64,000 nucleotides of DNA from Blastocatellia bacterium (GCA_019695185.1 JAIBAN010000008.1:62001-126000); one strand, 5' to 3'; counted from the stretch's first letter, positions 52,401-60,738 are shown. Notes: generated by a model not told the origin, from the sequence alone. Numbers and translations: made by a program.

Positions 52401-53488
52401 GCGGTGGCTTCAAAGGTCCAGGTGGCTCCGTTGTCGGATGAACGGAAATTCCGCAGGCTCAATGACGAGCCGCCGGAATTGATGCCCAGGGTGGATGACC
52501 AGGCCGTGCCATCCGAGGTCCAGTCCACCGTCGGGTCGGAGTCAAACGAGTCGGGCGAAGGGCCGACTGGGAGAGTCGTCTGACCCCACGTGACGCCATT
52601 GTCGGTCGAAAAATACTGGCCTTGCAGACCTGAACCACCAATGTTGTTTGAGGCGGAAATGATTTTGTTCGTGTCCCAGTAGTTAATCCGAATGTCGGAT
52701 TCACTCCGGCGGGCGGTTTGCGTGCCTGAAACCCGTAATTCCAGGCCTGGCGTCACCGTCTTGTTGGGAGCGACAAACGGTTCTGGTTTCCCGGTCTGCA
52801 AATCCTGATGCTCCATCATCCATTCATGCGCTTCCTTTAAGACAAAGGGATAGCCGCCGGAGGCATCCTGGGCCGAATGTTTCACTTCCGGGTGGGCTTT
52901 ACGGTGAATGACCCGCAGCCAGTAGGGAATCCGCAACGTGTCACCGGCTTCTTCGGGCCGGAGCAGGGAGAAATCCTGGTTGGCTTTAATCAATGCTTCC
53001 AGTTTGCTGCCCGGTTTCACTTCGCTTTCAGCCAGTTGTTGTTCCAGGGTCGGCCAGGGTGGATATTTTTCATTGGTCATGGCCTGCGCACTGAGCAGGT
53101 TGACCGAATTCTGATTGCCCACCATCCAGTCATAGAGTCGTTTCATGTGACGGGGATAACCGCCCGTGGTGTCGGTTGGCTGGTAGCGCATTTCGGGATG
53201 GGCCTTGCGCCAGTACACCCGTAACCAGAGCGGATAGGGCAGGCTGTCGGTGAACTCCTCCGCGTCCAGCATGTAAAACTGTTGATTTTCTTTGATAACC
53301 CGTTCCAGCACACTGCCGGTTTTGACGTGTTCATGAGCAATTTGCTGCTCAAGTGAAGGGGCTTGCCGATCAAAATTTTGTGGTTTCCTGCTGCCGGACC
53401 CACTGGCCGCAGGCAAGTGGTAAAGGGACAGGAGCACCAGGCATAGGAAACAAATTCCAATGCTGAGGGCAGTTCGTTTTCGATTCAT
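49484..53488 (-). CDS. Large secreted protein with BNR-like, CARDB-like, Ig, TIG and dockerin-like parts
   Basis: A 1334-residue secreted protein. The ATG at 53488 starts a signal peptide (IGICFLCLVLLSLYHLPAAS). Two related N-terminal blocks (YPLWLRVYWRKAHPEM and IPYWLRVIHRKAHPEVK) precede a BNR/sialidase-like propeller (about 240-660). Then come a CARDB-like module, a choice-of-anchor J-like beta domain, two putative Ig modules that begin CPTITLSPG, an IPT/TIG domain (ITITGTGFVNGSTQVFFGG), and a C-terminal dockerin-like pair (GDTTGDGLFATSDSAL and a weaker ADVVPLNANG loop). The dockerin-like end suggests calcium-dependent surface attachment. No cohesin is in the window. Long spacers upstream suggest its own regulation. 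Confidence 0.86.
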   Translation of the reverse strand: MNRKRTALSIGICFLCLVLLSLYHLPAASGSGSRKPQNFDRQAPSLEQQIAHEHVKTGSVLERVIKENQQFYMLDAEEFTDSLPYPLWLRVYWRKAHPEMRYQPTDTTGGYPRHMKRLYDWMVGNQNSVNLLSAQAMTNEKYPPWPTLEQQLAESEVKPGSKLEALIKANQDFSLLRPEEAGDTLRIPYWLRVIHRKAHPEVKHSAQDASGGYPFVLKEAHEWMMEHQDLQTGKPEPFVAPNKTVTPGLELRVSGTQTARRSESDIRINYWDTNKIISASNNIGGSGLQGQYFSTDNGVTWGQTTLPVGPSPDSFDSDPTVDWTSDGTAWSSTLGINSGGSSLSLRNFRSSDNGATWTFEATASGSQTNVDKQMVWVDHSATSAFKDQQYAIWHNGAPVFMNRRTAGGGGTWGTPIQVSGAETTGTGIGSDVKSNSSGDVYGAWPDTGSKKIYVVKSTNGGTSWSSPVQIATTFDSFDIGVPSFNSRRALIYVTLGTYRTAVKNNVYATWTDLDAAGSEPGSNVSATRKTRIWFSRSTNGGTSWSTPVMINNQAGLNDQYNQWLAVDETTGSVSIIYYDTVADAGRKKVDIWYQSSFDDGVTFGAAVKITSAQTDETIAGADSGNQFGDYNGLTGHAGQFFPSWTDRRNNGNEEIWTRKITDTNVPTPSVVAAGSSITAGNCGTPATANIDPGETVTVSFGLQNLGTADTGTITATLRATGGVTAPSAAQSYGVLTQSGAAVNRSFTFTANGSCGSTLTATFDVTDGTYTTVVTYTYTLGTTAMIFSENFDGVTAPALPAGWTTAQTGTTPPPLFATTTTNPDTAPNTTFTNGVTTVASNSLISPTIALPAGGSGATVSFRHAWNFEGSSSFFDGGILELSTDGGTNFTNVVSAPINATFTAGGYTGTISTGFSNPIGGQMAWSLAQTSFTTSTLQLPVALNGQNIRLRWRAGWDSSTANANPNWRIDSITISAPSCPSCVACPTITLSPGTLPNVTQGTAYNQTITASGGTAPYTFAVTTGTLPAGLTLASGGALTGTPTGSGTSNFTVTATATGGCTGSQAYSITVNCPTITLSPGNLVNGTQGTAYSQTITASGGTGPYTYAVTTGTLPAGLSLSNGGALTGTPTGTGTANFTVTATGAGNCTGSQAYSVTISGPANHTVTQFYPVASTTGKTITITGTGFVNGSTQVFFGGANLVPATTVTFVNSTTLQVVVPASSAGAGNINGVITVRVNGADVNTSSLPQNAADPSNPAATFPEFVLWGDTTGDGLFATSDSALTRAFILFQATPTARQLLAADVVPLNANGSRGNGGSLSSTDFSFLRAVLAGQATF

Positions 53489-53805
53489 AGATGAAAGTAA
53501 CTCCGAGGCCGTGAAGTTAATTGGGGTTGATTGGCAGCCTGTCACTGGAACAGACCCCAACCCAATGAGTCCAAACGGGGGCACTGCCCCGTGCTGGCGG
53601 ACGTGAGACGCGGTTTTCAGTATGGTGAAGACAAAACGTCGCAGCCGAACGGCTTCATGTGATTGCAGGCAGGTGCACATGGCACCTCCCAGACCTTTTG
53701 AAACTCTGTACAGAGCGGGTGATGAAAGGTGGGACAGGAATGCAAATCAGGAAGCTTCACAGTTTGTAGCGGCTACCTGCGAAAAAGTCAAGAATGCAGT
53801 ATTTT
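53489..53805. other. 317-bp intergenic region
   Basis: This region is upstream of the large secreted protein and downstream of the response regulator gene, both on the minus strand. It contains short imperfect inverted repeats (ATTGGGGTTG near 53519 facing CCCCAACCCAAT near 53556), but I see no gene or convincing terminator. Confidence 0.5.
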
Positions 53806-54222
53806 TCAGCAATTTTCAGGTACTTGGACGGATGGAAATTCGCCTGAAGCATGTCCCTGCAACTCACCCAGAACCTGTTGCTGGCCCAGCATAGCCCACA
53901 GTTTTCCCAAATTTTCCTTGTCAATAAAATCCCTGGCACCGGCAGCCTGGGCGGCTTGGCGGACCCGCTCATCGGCAAAATTGGTGACAATCACCACCCA
54001 GGCAGTGGGGTCATGCGAACAAATCCGGCGGGTCGCCGCCAGTCCGTCCAGCCGGGGCAGTTCCAGGTCCATTAAAACCATGTCGGGATGAATCCGTTCA
54101 TAGGATTCGACGGCTTCCATTCCGTCACAACATTCGTATCCGACCAAACCAAATTCAGGCAATAAACTCAAAAGAAAACTACGCATTTCAGGATTGTCTT
54201 CGACCACCAGGATTCTTCTCAT
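53806..54222 (-). CDS. Single-domain response regulator
   Basis: A 138-residue CheY-like receiver without output domain. Key residues are visible: an acidic pair in ILVVEDNPE, the phospho-acceptor Asp in MVLMDLELPRLDG, and Thr/Lys in IVTNFADE and FIDKENL. The ATG at 54222 has GGAAAGGG just upstream and begins the family-typical MRRILVVED. It is divergent from the propeller histidine kinase across 232 bp and may act as a phosphate sink or protein-interaction output for it. Confidence 0.9.
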   Translation of the reverse strand: MRRILVVEDNPEMRSFLLSLLPEFGLVGYECCDGMEAVESYERIHPDMVLMDLELPRLDGLAATRRICSHDPTAWVVIVTNFADERVRQAAQAAGARDFIDKENLGKLWAMLGQQQVLGELQGHASGEFPSVQVPENC

Positions 54223-54336
54223 TTTTTTCCCTTTCCGTCCGAGAGGAAACAGCGTGCCAGACTTCCGGGGCCGGGTTTGGTCACCTGGAAGTGAATGAAG
54301 CAAGTGTAGCTGAAAAGAAACCGCCGCGCGTCCGTA

Positions 54337-54375
54337 GAACTACTCATTTTTTATGAGTAGTTCTACTCATTTTTT
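54337..54375. promoter_or_regulatory. Palindromic site in the response regulator/kinase promoter region
   Basis: A perfect 11-bp inverted repeat, GAACTACTCAT (54337-54347) with ATGAGTAGTTC (54353-54363), is followed by a third, direct copy of CTACTCATTTTTT. It lies about 90 bp upstream of the kinase start and 115 bp upstream of the divergent response regulator. It could be an operator or, on the plus strand, a terminator (hairpin and T-tract). Confidence 0.6.
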
Positions 54376-54454
54376 GCGATTTCGGCAGTTTTTGGTACAT
54401 TTTCAGACCTCATTTTGTTGCGGCGGCCTTTTTCAAACAGGAACCGACACCCTC

Positions 54455-57400
54455 ATGCGCTTCAATCAATTGCGCGACACGAGACAAAAAGGATTTCAGG
54501 CCATTTTCCATTGGTTGCAGCCGCAGCCGGGATGGGCAGCCACCTGCCTGCTGACAGTCTGTCTGTGGAGTCTGAGCCAGTCGTCGGTTCGAGGTCAGGC
54601 ACCATTGACTGGCGGCACCTCGCCAGCACCGAAACCAGTTTTGGCCCTCAGTCTGCAGCCCTCCGTCCGGTTTTCAAACAAGACCTACCGATTTGACAAC
54701 TGGAATACCGACACCGGATTGCCGCAAAACCATATTTCCTCCATTTTGCAAACCAGGGATGGGTTCATCTGGTTGGCCACGCTGGACGGACTGGTCCGGT
54801 TTGATGGAGTCCGCTTTCAGGTTTTTGACCGCAACAACCAGAAAAATTTTATCAGCAACCGCTTTTCAGCCCTGTTTGAAGATGACCGGGGAACCCTCTG
54901 GGCAGGAACCGAAGAGGGTGGGCTGGTCCGCTATCAGGATGGGGTGTTTACTGTTTTGACGGTCCGTGAAGGGGCTCCCAACAGCATCATTTACAGCATG
55001 CGCATTGATGCCAGTGGGAAACCGCTCCTGCTTTCCCCAACTGCCAAGCTCTATCTGGAGGGCGACAGACTGGTCCCGGCCCAATCCCCGCCTCAGCCGT
55101 TTGCTTCAATTTTGGGGGCGAATGGAACCGCCTGGAGCGTTGACCAAGCCGGAATTCACTGGCAAGGACGCAACGGCAGCGGTCATTTTCCTGTGCCTGA
55201 ATACCAAGACCCGGAAATCTGGAACAACAGCCGCAAATATCTGTTTGAGGATTCCCACGGTGCATTTTGGAATTGCGCGCTCCGTTGGAAAATTCAACGA
55301 TTCGCCAATGGACAACTCACCACCTTTGACGCCAGCCAGGGATTTGAAGCCGAAACCAAGCCCGGCCAGGAGCCGCGCCGGATGGTGGTGGTGCAGATGT
55401 GCGAAGACACCACCGGGACTCTGTGGCTGGCAACCACCGCCGGCCTGTTCCGGTTTGAACAGGACCATTTTTTTCGCCTCACCAAGGCGGACGGATTTCC
55501 CAGCAACAATACCTCGGCCGTGTTCTGTGACCGTGAAGGAAGCCTCTGGGTAGGCACAAACGATGCCGGTCTGTTCCGCCTGACGCCGAAATTCATTACT
55601 GCCACCGGGGAAATGCAAGGTTTGACCGACCGGGAAATTTATCCTCTGCTGGAAGACCGGCAGGGTTGTATCTGGATTGGTTCAACCAATCTTACACGGT
55701 ACTCCGGGGGCCAGTTGACCACCTACGAAACCGGGTTTGCCAAATATTTTACCCAGGTTCAGGCCTTGTGCGAGGACAGTCGGGGCCGCTTATGGGTGGG
55801 GCATTACGGTGGTCTTGCCTATTTTGAAGACGGGAAACTGAGGCCGTTTGACCATCCTGCTTTTACAGCCTTACCCAGAGAGCTTCAAGCGGCGGTTTAT
55901 GTGGCGATTACCGAAGACCGGCAGCGCAACCTCTGGTTTGCCACCAACAAGGGGGTGCTCAAATATGACGGGAACCGGTTTGAGGTGCTGACCCGTGCCG
56001 ACGGGCTGCCGGACAATGATATCAAAGTCCTGCACCATGACCGTTTGGGTCGGTTGTGGGTGGGCACCTATGGCGGGCTGGCCTGCCAAACCGAAACAGG
56101 CTGGCAAATCTGGACGGAACAAAACGGGCTTTCGAGCAACAAGGTCCGGGCATTGTATGAAGACAAGGCAGGAACCTTGTGGATTGGAACCTATGACGGC
56201 GGTCTCAACCGGCTCAAAAATGGTGCGCTGACCTCTTTTTCAGTGGAACAGGGGTTATTTAACAACGGCGTGTTTTGCATTCTCCCGGATGACCAGGGAA
56301 ATCTCTGGATGTCTTGCAACAAAGGAATTTTCCGGGTTCCCCTGGCTGACCTTGAGGCAGTGGCGGAAAAACGCATGGCCAAAGTCAGGTGTGTGGCGTT
56401 TGGAAAACAGGACGGCATGCTCAATTCCGAATGCAACGGTGGCCGCCAGCCTGCGGGAATCAAGGCACGGGATGGGAAATTGTGGTTCCCCACCATGGCC
56501 GGAGTGGTCACGATTGACCCCCGGCGACTTCCTTCAAATCCGATTGCGCCGCCCGTTGTGGTCGAAGCCGTATTGGTGGATGGAAAACCACGCTCCACCC
56601 AGACTGAAATCAGGCTCCTGCCGGCGGAGAAAAATCTGGAAATCCAGTATGCCGGATTGAGTTTTATCAAGTCGGACCAGATTCGGTACAAATACCGGTT
56701 GGAAAGTCTGGAAACCGAGTGGAGCGAGGTCGGAACCCGGCGGGCAGCCTATTATTCCTATCTTCCGCCGGGAACTTACCGGTTCCAGGTTTTGGCTGCC
56801 AACAGCGATGGGGTCTGGAATGAAACCGGCGCAGCGATTTCAGTCGTGGTGATTCCACCGGTTTATAACCGGTGGTGGTTTCGGTTGCTGGCCGTGGCGG
56901 TCATGGTAGGCGGTGGCATCGGGCTCTATCATTTCCGGATTGCCCAATTACGGAAACAACATGCCCTCAAAGAGTCCTTTTCCCAGCAATTGCTGGCTTC
57001 CCGCGAAGCCTTCGCCCGTGATTTGATTACCTCGCAGGAACAAGAACGACAGCGGATTGCGGCGGAACTCCACGACAGCGTGGGGCAAAGCCTGCTGATT
57101 ATCAAAAACCGGGCCATGCTGGGACTGTGGGCTGGTGAGGACCAGGCCAAATCCAAAACCCAGCTTGATGAAATCAGCAAGTCGGTCACAGCGACCATCC
57201 AGGAAGTACGCGGCATTGCCTACAACCTGCGCCCGGTCCATTTGAAACGGCTGGGGTTGACCACCGCCATCGAAGACATGGTCGAGACTGTCGGGACGAC
57301 CTCCGGCCTGACCATTGACGCCGATATTGCCCCCCTGGACGAGGTTTTTTCCAAAGACGAGGAAATCCACTTTTTCCGTATCATCCAGGAATGCCTCAAC

Positions 57401-57682
57401 AACGTGGTCAAACATGCCCAGGCAACCACCCTTGAACTCACCATACACCGGGACCGGGAAGGGATTTCCATACAGGTCAAAGACAACGGAATCGGATTTA
57501 CCAAACCGATACCGGCGTTGGGCAATGGTCAAGGGGTTGCCCCGCTTTCCAGCCTGGGTTTGACAGGAATTTCCGAACGGGTCAGGATGCTGGGCGGAAC
57601 CCTTGACCTGCAATCCACTCCCAAAGTGGGAACGACCGTTTCCATTCGCATTCAATTCAAAAAAGACCAATCTCAGAACTGA
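54455..57682 (+). CDS. Beta-propeller (Reg_prop/Y_Y_Y) sensor histidine kinase
   Basis: A 1075-residue one-piece sensor. A signal/anchor is near residue 45; about 12 two-component regulator propeller blades follow (repeats like LWVGTxxGGLxxxxNG), then a Y_Y_Y domain (IRYKYRLESLETEWSEVGTR), one transmembrane helix (WWFRLLAVAVMVGGGIGLYH), a HisKA_3 dimer domain (RIAAELHDSVGQSLLIIKNR, with the phospho-His in HDSVGQ) and a HATPase (ECLNNVVKHAQA, VKDNGIGF). The ATG at 54455 is preferred over one at 54353, which lies inside the palindromic site. HisKA_3 kinases usually pair with LuxR-type regulators, yet the next gene is LytTR-type. Confidence 0.9.
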   Translation: MRFNQLRDTRQKGFQAIFHWLQPQPGWAATCLLTVCLWSLSQSSVRGQAPLTGGTSPAPKPVLALSLQPSVRFSNKTYRFDNWNTDTGLPQNHISSILQTRDGFIWLATLDGLVRFDGVRFQVFDRNNQKNFISNRFSALFEDDRGTLWAGTEEGGLVRYQDGVFTVLTVREGAPNSIIYSMRIDASGKPLLLSPTAKLYLEGDRLVPAQSPPQPFASILGANGTAWSVDQAGIHWQGRNGSGHFPVPEYQDPEIWNNSRKYLFEDSHGAFWNCALRWKIQRFANGQLTTFDASQGFEAETKPGQEPRRMVVVQMCEDTTGTLWLATTAGLFRFEQDHFFRLTKADGFPSNNTSAVFCDREGSLWVGTNDAGLFRLTPKFITATGEMQGLTDREIYPLLEDRQGCIWIGSTNLTRYSGGQLTTYETGFAKYFTQVQALCEDSRGRLWVGHYGGLAYFEDGKLRPFDHPAFTALPRELQAAVYVAITEDRQRNLWFATNKGVLKYDGNRFEVLTRADGLPDNDIKVLHHDRLGRLWVGTYGGLACQTETGWQIWTEQNGLSSNKVRALYEDKAGTLWIGTYDGGLNRLKNGALTSFSVEQGLFNNGVFCILPDDQGNLWMSCNKGIFRVPLADLEAVAEKRMAKVRCVAFGKQDGMLNSECNGGRQPAGIKARDGKLWFPTMAGVVTIDPRRLPSNPIAPPVVVEAVLVDGKPRSTQTEIRLLPAEKNLEIQYAGLSFIKSDQIRYKYRLESLETEWSEVGTRRAAYYSYLPPGTYRFQVLAANSDGVWNETGAAISVVVIPPVYNRWWFRLLAVAVMVGGGIGLYHFRIAQLRKQHALKESFSQQLLASREAFARDLITSQEQERQRIAAELHDSVGQSLLIIKNRAMLGLWAGEDQAKSKTQLDEISKSVTATIQEVRGIAYNLRPVHLKRLGLTTAIEDMVETVGTTSGLTIDADIAPLDEVFSKDEEIHFFRIIQECLNNVVKHAQATTLELTIHRDREGISIQVKDNGIGFTKPIPALGNGQGVAPLSSLGLTGISERVRMLGGTLDLQSTPKVGTTVSIRIQFKKDQSQN

Positions 57683-57745
57683 AAATGGCAGCCAGGAACA
57701 ACCGTAGCAAACCTTATAAATCCGTTCATAAACCATGTGAACAAA

Positions 57746-57849
57746 GCCGCCTGAAGGCGGAACTCTATACAGCCGCCTGAAGGCGGAACTCTATACAGCC
57801 GCCTGAAGGCGGAACTCAATACAGCTGCCTGAAGGCGGAACTCAATACA
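57746..57849 (+). repeat. Four tandem 26-bp hairpin repeats
   Basis: Four units (GCCGCCTGAAGGCGGAACTC plus TATACA or AATACA) lie between the kinase stop and the LytTR regulator start. Each unit has its own perfect CCGCC-TGAA-GGCGG hairpin, so the spacer RNA would form a row of four small stems. Units 1-3 are nearly identical; unit 4 has one change in the first stem (GCTGCC). Confidence 0.95.
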
Positions 57850-57868
57850 GCATTGTCAGAATTGCTCT

Positions 57869-58633
57869 ATGGTGCGCATAGTAATCGTGGACGACGAGCC
57901 GTTGGCGCGGAAAAAAATCCGCCGCCTATTGAAAAACGACCCGGAACTGGAAATTGTGGGAGAGTACGGCAACGGACAGGCCGCCCTGACCGCCATTCAG
58001 GAAAATCCGCCCGACGTGCTGCTCCTGGATATTCAAATGCCTGAAATGGACGGGTTGCAAATGGCTCGGCGGCTGCCGGTGGAGCGAACACCCTACATCA
58101 TTTTTGTGACGGCCTATGACCGGTTTGCCGTCCAGGCGTTCGAGGTCCATGCCCTGGATTATGTGCTCAAACCCTATGACGGAGAACGCTTGCAGGCAGC
58201 CGTCAACCGCGCCAAGACGGCCCTGGCGGCCATTCATGAACGGGATTGGGCGCAACGCATCCTTTCCTGTCTGGAGGATTTGAAGCGGCCCGTGCAATAC
58301 CTGGAGCGGATTCCGGTCAAACGCAACGAAGGGGTGTATTTCATCAAAGTCCCAGAAATTGACTGGATTGAATCGGAAGGAAACTATCTGCGGCTCCATA
58401 CGGGAAACACCTCGCACCTCATGCGCGAGACGCTTTCAAATTTGGAAGCGCAACTGAATCCCCAGAGCTTTATCCGGATTCAGCGGTCGGTGATTGTGAA
58501 TTTTGACCGGATTCGGGAAATCTCGCCGCTTTTTCACGGGGATTGCCGCATTCTGTTGTTTGATGGGACGGAACTGACCCTGAGCCGCCTGTACCGTCAC
58601 AAAATTCCCCACCTGCCGGGACGGATTTCTTAA
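57869..58633 (+). CDS. LytTR-family response regulator
   Basis: A 254-residue regulator. The receiver (1-120) has the acidic pocket in IVIVDDEP, the phospho-Asp in LLLDIQMPEMDG, Thr in FVTAYD and Lys in LKPYDG. A LytTR DNA-binding domain (about 150-250) follows (VYFIKVPEIDWIESEGNYLR, FIRIQRSVIVNFDRI). The ATG at 57869 has no visible ribosome-binding site and follows the tandem hairpins, so its translation may be set by the array. It most likely receives phosphate from the upstream kinase. Confidence 0.92.
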   Translation: MVRIVIVDDEPLARKKIRRLLKNDPELEIVGEYGNGQAALTAIQENPPDVLLLDIQMPEMDGLQMARRLPVERTPYIIFVTAYDRFAVQAFEVHALDYVLKPYDGERLQAAVNRAKTALAAIHERDWAQRILSCLEDLKRPVQYLERIPVKRNEGVYFIKVPEIDWIESEGNYLRLHTGNTSHLMRETLSNLEAQLNPQSFIRIQRSVIVNFDRIREISPLFHGDCRILLFDGTELTLSRLYRHKIPHLPGRIS

Positions 58634-58782
58634 AAACAGGACTGAGGGAAAACCTTCGTTTGAAGTTGAATGAAGACGGATAGACAGGTATCTCAAACCA
58701 CAATCAGGCAAATTGGTAACTTGACCGGTCTGGTGTTATAACCAGTTTTCAGGTGCATTTTCCCTCAACCATTGGAACCCGT

Positions 58783-59547
58783 ATGCGAATCATTGCGCTC
58801 GCCAATCAAAAAGGTGGTTCGGCCAAAACCACCACCACCATCAACCTGGGAGCAGCCCTCGCGTTGCAGAAACGCAAAGTGCTGCTGATTGACATGGACC
58901 CCCAAGGCCACGTGGCCGAAGGACTCGGATTCGAGGCCGAGTCCATTGAGAAGGATATTTCCCAGGTGCTGGAGCAAAAACTGACCCTGGATGAAATTAT
59001 CTTTCCGGCCCGCCCCCATTTGGACCTGGCTCCGGCCAACATTCTGCTTTCCCAGGCGGAAGCCATGCTCTTTACCAAAAACCGGCGCGAAGACCGTCTG
59101 AAAAACGCCATCCGGAGGCTTTCCAATCATTACGACTATATTTTGATTGATTGTCCGCCGTCGCTGGGCATTTTGACCATTAACGCCCTTTCAGCCGCCC
59201 ATGAAGTCCTGATTACCATGGCCGCCGAATACTATGCCCTGCTGGGCGTGGGGTTGCTGCTCAACACCATTGAGGATTTCCGCGAAGACCTCAATCCCGA
59301 CTTGAAAATCCTGGGGGTTTTGGCGTCGCGGGTTACCCGCACCAATCATGCCCGTGATGTGCTGGCCCATGTCGCGGAAAATCTGGGTGACCGGGCGCAT
59401 CTGTTTGCCACGCAAATCAAGGAACAGGTCATCCTGCGCGATGCCGGTGCCCACGGGAAACACATCTTTGAATATGCCCCGGACTCCGATGCGGCGGCCA
59501 GTTTTGCCGCCCTGGCGAAGGAATTGGGAAAAACCAGAGGGCGATAG
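58783..59547 (+). CDS. ParA-family ATPase, orphan
   Basis: A 254-residue deviant-Walker ATPase. The motif reads KGGSAKTTTT rather than the usual KGGVGKTT, but the two key lysines and Thr remain; the Walker A' region (LLIDMDPQGHVAEGL) and the switch (LIDCPPSLGILTINAL) are also typical. The ATG at 58783 begins MRIIALANQKGG. No ParB or parS-like repeats are nearby and the neighbours are not segregation genes, so it may position another cargo, such as a chemosensory or carbon complex, rather than DNA. Confidence 0.88.
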   Translation: MRIIALANQKGGSAKTTTTINLGAALALQKRKVLLIDMDPQGHVAEGLGFEAESIEKDISQVLEQKLTLDEIIFPARPHLDLAPANILLSQAEAMLFTKNRREDRLKNAIRRLSNHYDYILIDCPPSLGILTINALSAAHEVLITMAAEYYALLGVGLLLNTIEDFREDLNPDLKILGVLASRVTRTNHARDVLAHVAENLGDRAHLFATQIKEQVILRDAGAHGKHIFEYAPDSDAAASFAALAKELGKTRGR

Positions 59548-59596
59548 CCTCACCATATTCTTCAGGTGTCTGGAAGAGTCCGCAGTCCTCTTTGAT

Positions 59597-60556
59597 TTAG
59601 CTGAAGGTAAACGCATCGGCATAAATGTTTTTGAGGGCGGCTCCGGCCAGGAAAAACTTTTTCTTCATGCCATTGACCAAAACCGGGTCGCCGCAGAGGA
59701 AAATCCGGGCATCCCGCCAGGCATTGAATTTTCGTTTGACCACCTCATCCAGCAGGCCGACTTCCCAGGCCGGGTCTGCGTTGTCCGGATGCAACACCGT
59801 CGGGACATACGTCACCTGGGGATACTGTTGGCTCAGTTCCTGGAGTTCCGGCACCAGATACAACCCTCTGCCATCAAGGGCTCCGTGAAAAATCATAATC
59901 GGCCCCTGGTGCCCGTTTTCGAGGGCATCGCGCAGAATTCCGTAGAGCGGGGCCAGCCCGGTTCCGGTTCCGGCCAGTAACAGAGGCTGTTCCGGGTTTC
60001 CGTTTGTGTAAAAGCAAAAACCAAATGGTCCTTGCACCCAGACGGGTTCGTTTTCCCCGGCTTGATTGGCCAACCAGCCGCTCATTTTTCCGCCCGGAAT
60101 CAGCCGGACGTGCAATTCCAGCCAGTTATCTCCCGGCAGGTTGGCTGCCGAATAGCTGCGCGCCAACCCATCCTGGCGAAACAGGGTGAAATACTGTCCG
60201 GCCCGGAAAGGAATTTCCGTTTCCATTCGTAACCTGACCCGCAACACGGTTTGACTGAGCATGTCCCGCTCCACCACCCGTGCCGGAACCTTGAGTTCGG
60301 TGGCATCCGTCAGGACCAAATCAGTATCCGGAAAACAGACACAAGGCAGAAAATACCCTTGTTCTTTCAAGGAATCACGCAACCCGACCTGGGCTTTTGA
60401 TGGAATCGTGCCCTGGTTGGCTTTCATCATGCACGAGTTGCAGGCACCGGCCTTACAGGCGTGGGAAATGTCAATTCCGTTGCGTAAAATACAATCAAGG
60501 ACCGATTCGCCCGGACCGACTGAAAATGAAAAATCATTATATCGAATTTGCGTCAT
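59597..60556 (-). CDS. 2Fe-2S ferredoxin/flavin reductase (FNR-type electron-transfer protein)
   Basis: A 319-residue reductase. The N-terminal plant-type ferredoxin domain has the cluster motif CKAGACNSC and a fourth Cys in LPCVCFP. An FAD-binding domain follows (GLARSYSAANLPGD with Arg-Ser-Tyr-Ser), then an NAD(P)H domain (LLAGTGTGLAPLYGIL and CGDPVLVNGMKK). This is the layout of oxygenase reductase components, but no oxygenase is adjacent. It lies downstream of a truncated haemoglobin, so it may reduce that protein for NO dioxygenation. The ATG at 60556 is chosen; upstream codons in frame translate only heptamer repeats. Confidence 0.9.
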   Translation of the reverse strand: MTQIRYNDFSFSVGPGESVLDCILRNGIDISHACKAGACNSCMMKANQGTIPSKAQVGLRDSLKEQGYFLPCVCFPDTDLVLTDATELKVPARVVERDMLSQTVLRVRLRMETEIPFRAGQYFTLFRQDGLARSYSAANLPGDNWLELHVRLIPGGKMSGWLANQAGENEPVWVQGPFGFCFYTNGNPEQPLLLAGTGTGLAPLYGILRDALENGHQGPIMIFHGALDGRGLYLVPELQELSQQYPQVTYVPTVLHPDNADPAWEVGLLDEVVKRKFNAWRDARIFLCGDPVLVNGMKKKFFLAGAALKNIYADAFTFS

Positions 60557-60591
60557 CACGCCTGTCTTCCTGGTTGGGTTTGGATTTCGGG

Positions 60592-60673
60592 TTTTGCATT
60601 TTGAGTTTTGAGTTTTGAATGGGAAATCCAATTGGATTCAGGCCAAAAACTCAAAACTCAAAACTCAAAATTC
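60592..60673. repeat. Inverted pair of heptamer arrays in an operon spacer
   Basis: Three copies of TTTTGAG (60599-60619, the last TTTTGAA), preceded by TTTTGCA, face three copies of AAAACTC plus AAAATTC (60646-60673). A 26-bp loop separates them, so the RNA can form a stem of about 21 bp. The block is between the truncated haemoglobin and reductase genes. Confidence 0.9.
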
Positions 60674-60738
60674 TTTTCCCCCAAACCTGATTTCGGCAGA
60701 AGGTTATGTTGCAGGGTGTCTGAGACCAGCGTCCCAGG

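Noticed and set aside
57746-57849. Could the 26-bp repeats be a CRISPR array?
   Set aside because: The units are directly adjacent with no unique spacers, and no cas genes are present.
60557-60631. Longer start for the ferredoxin reductase
   Set aside because: The added residues translate the heptamer region; the ATG at 60556 begins directly at the ferredoxin domain.
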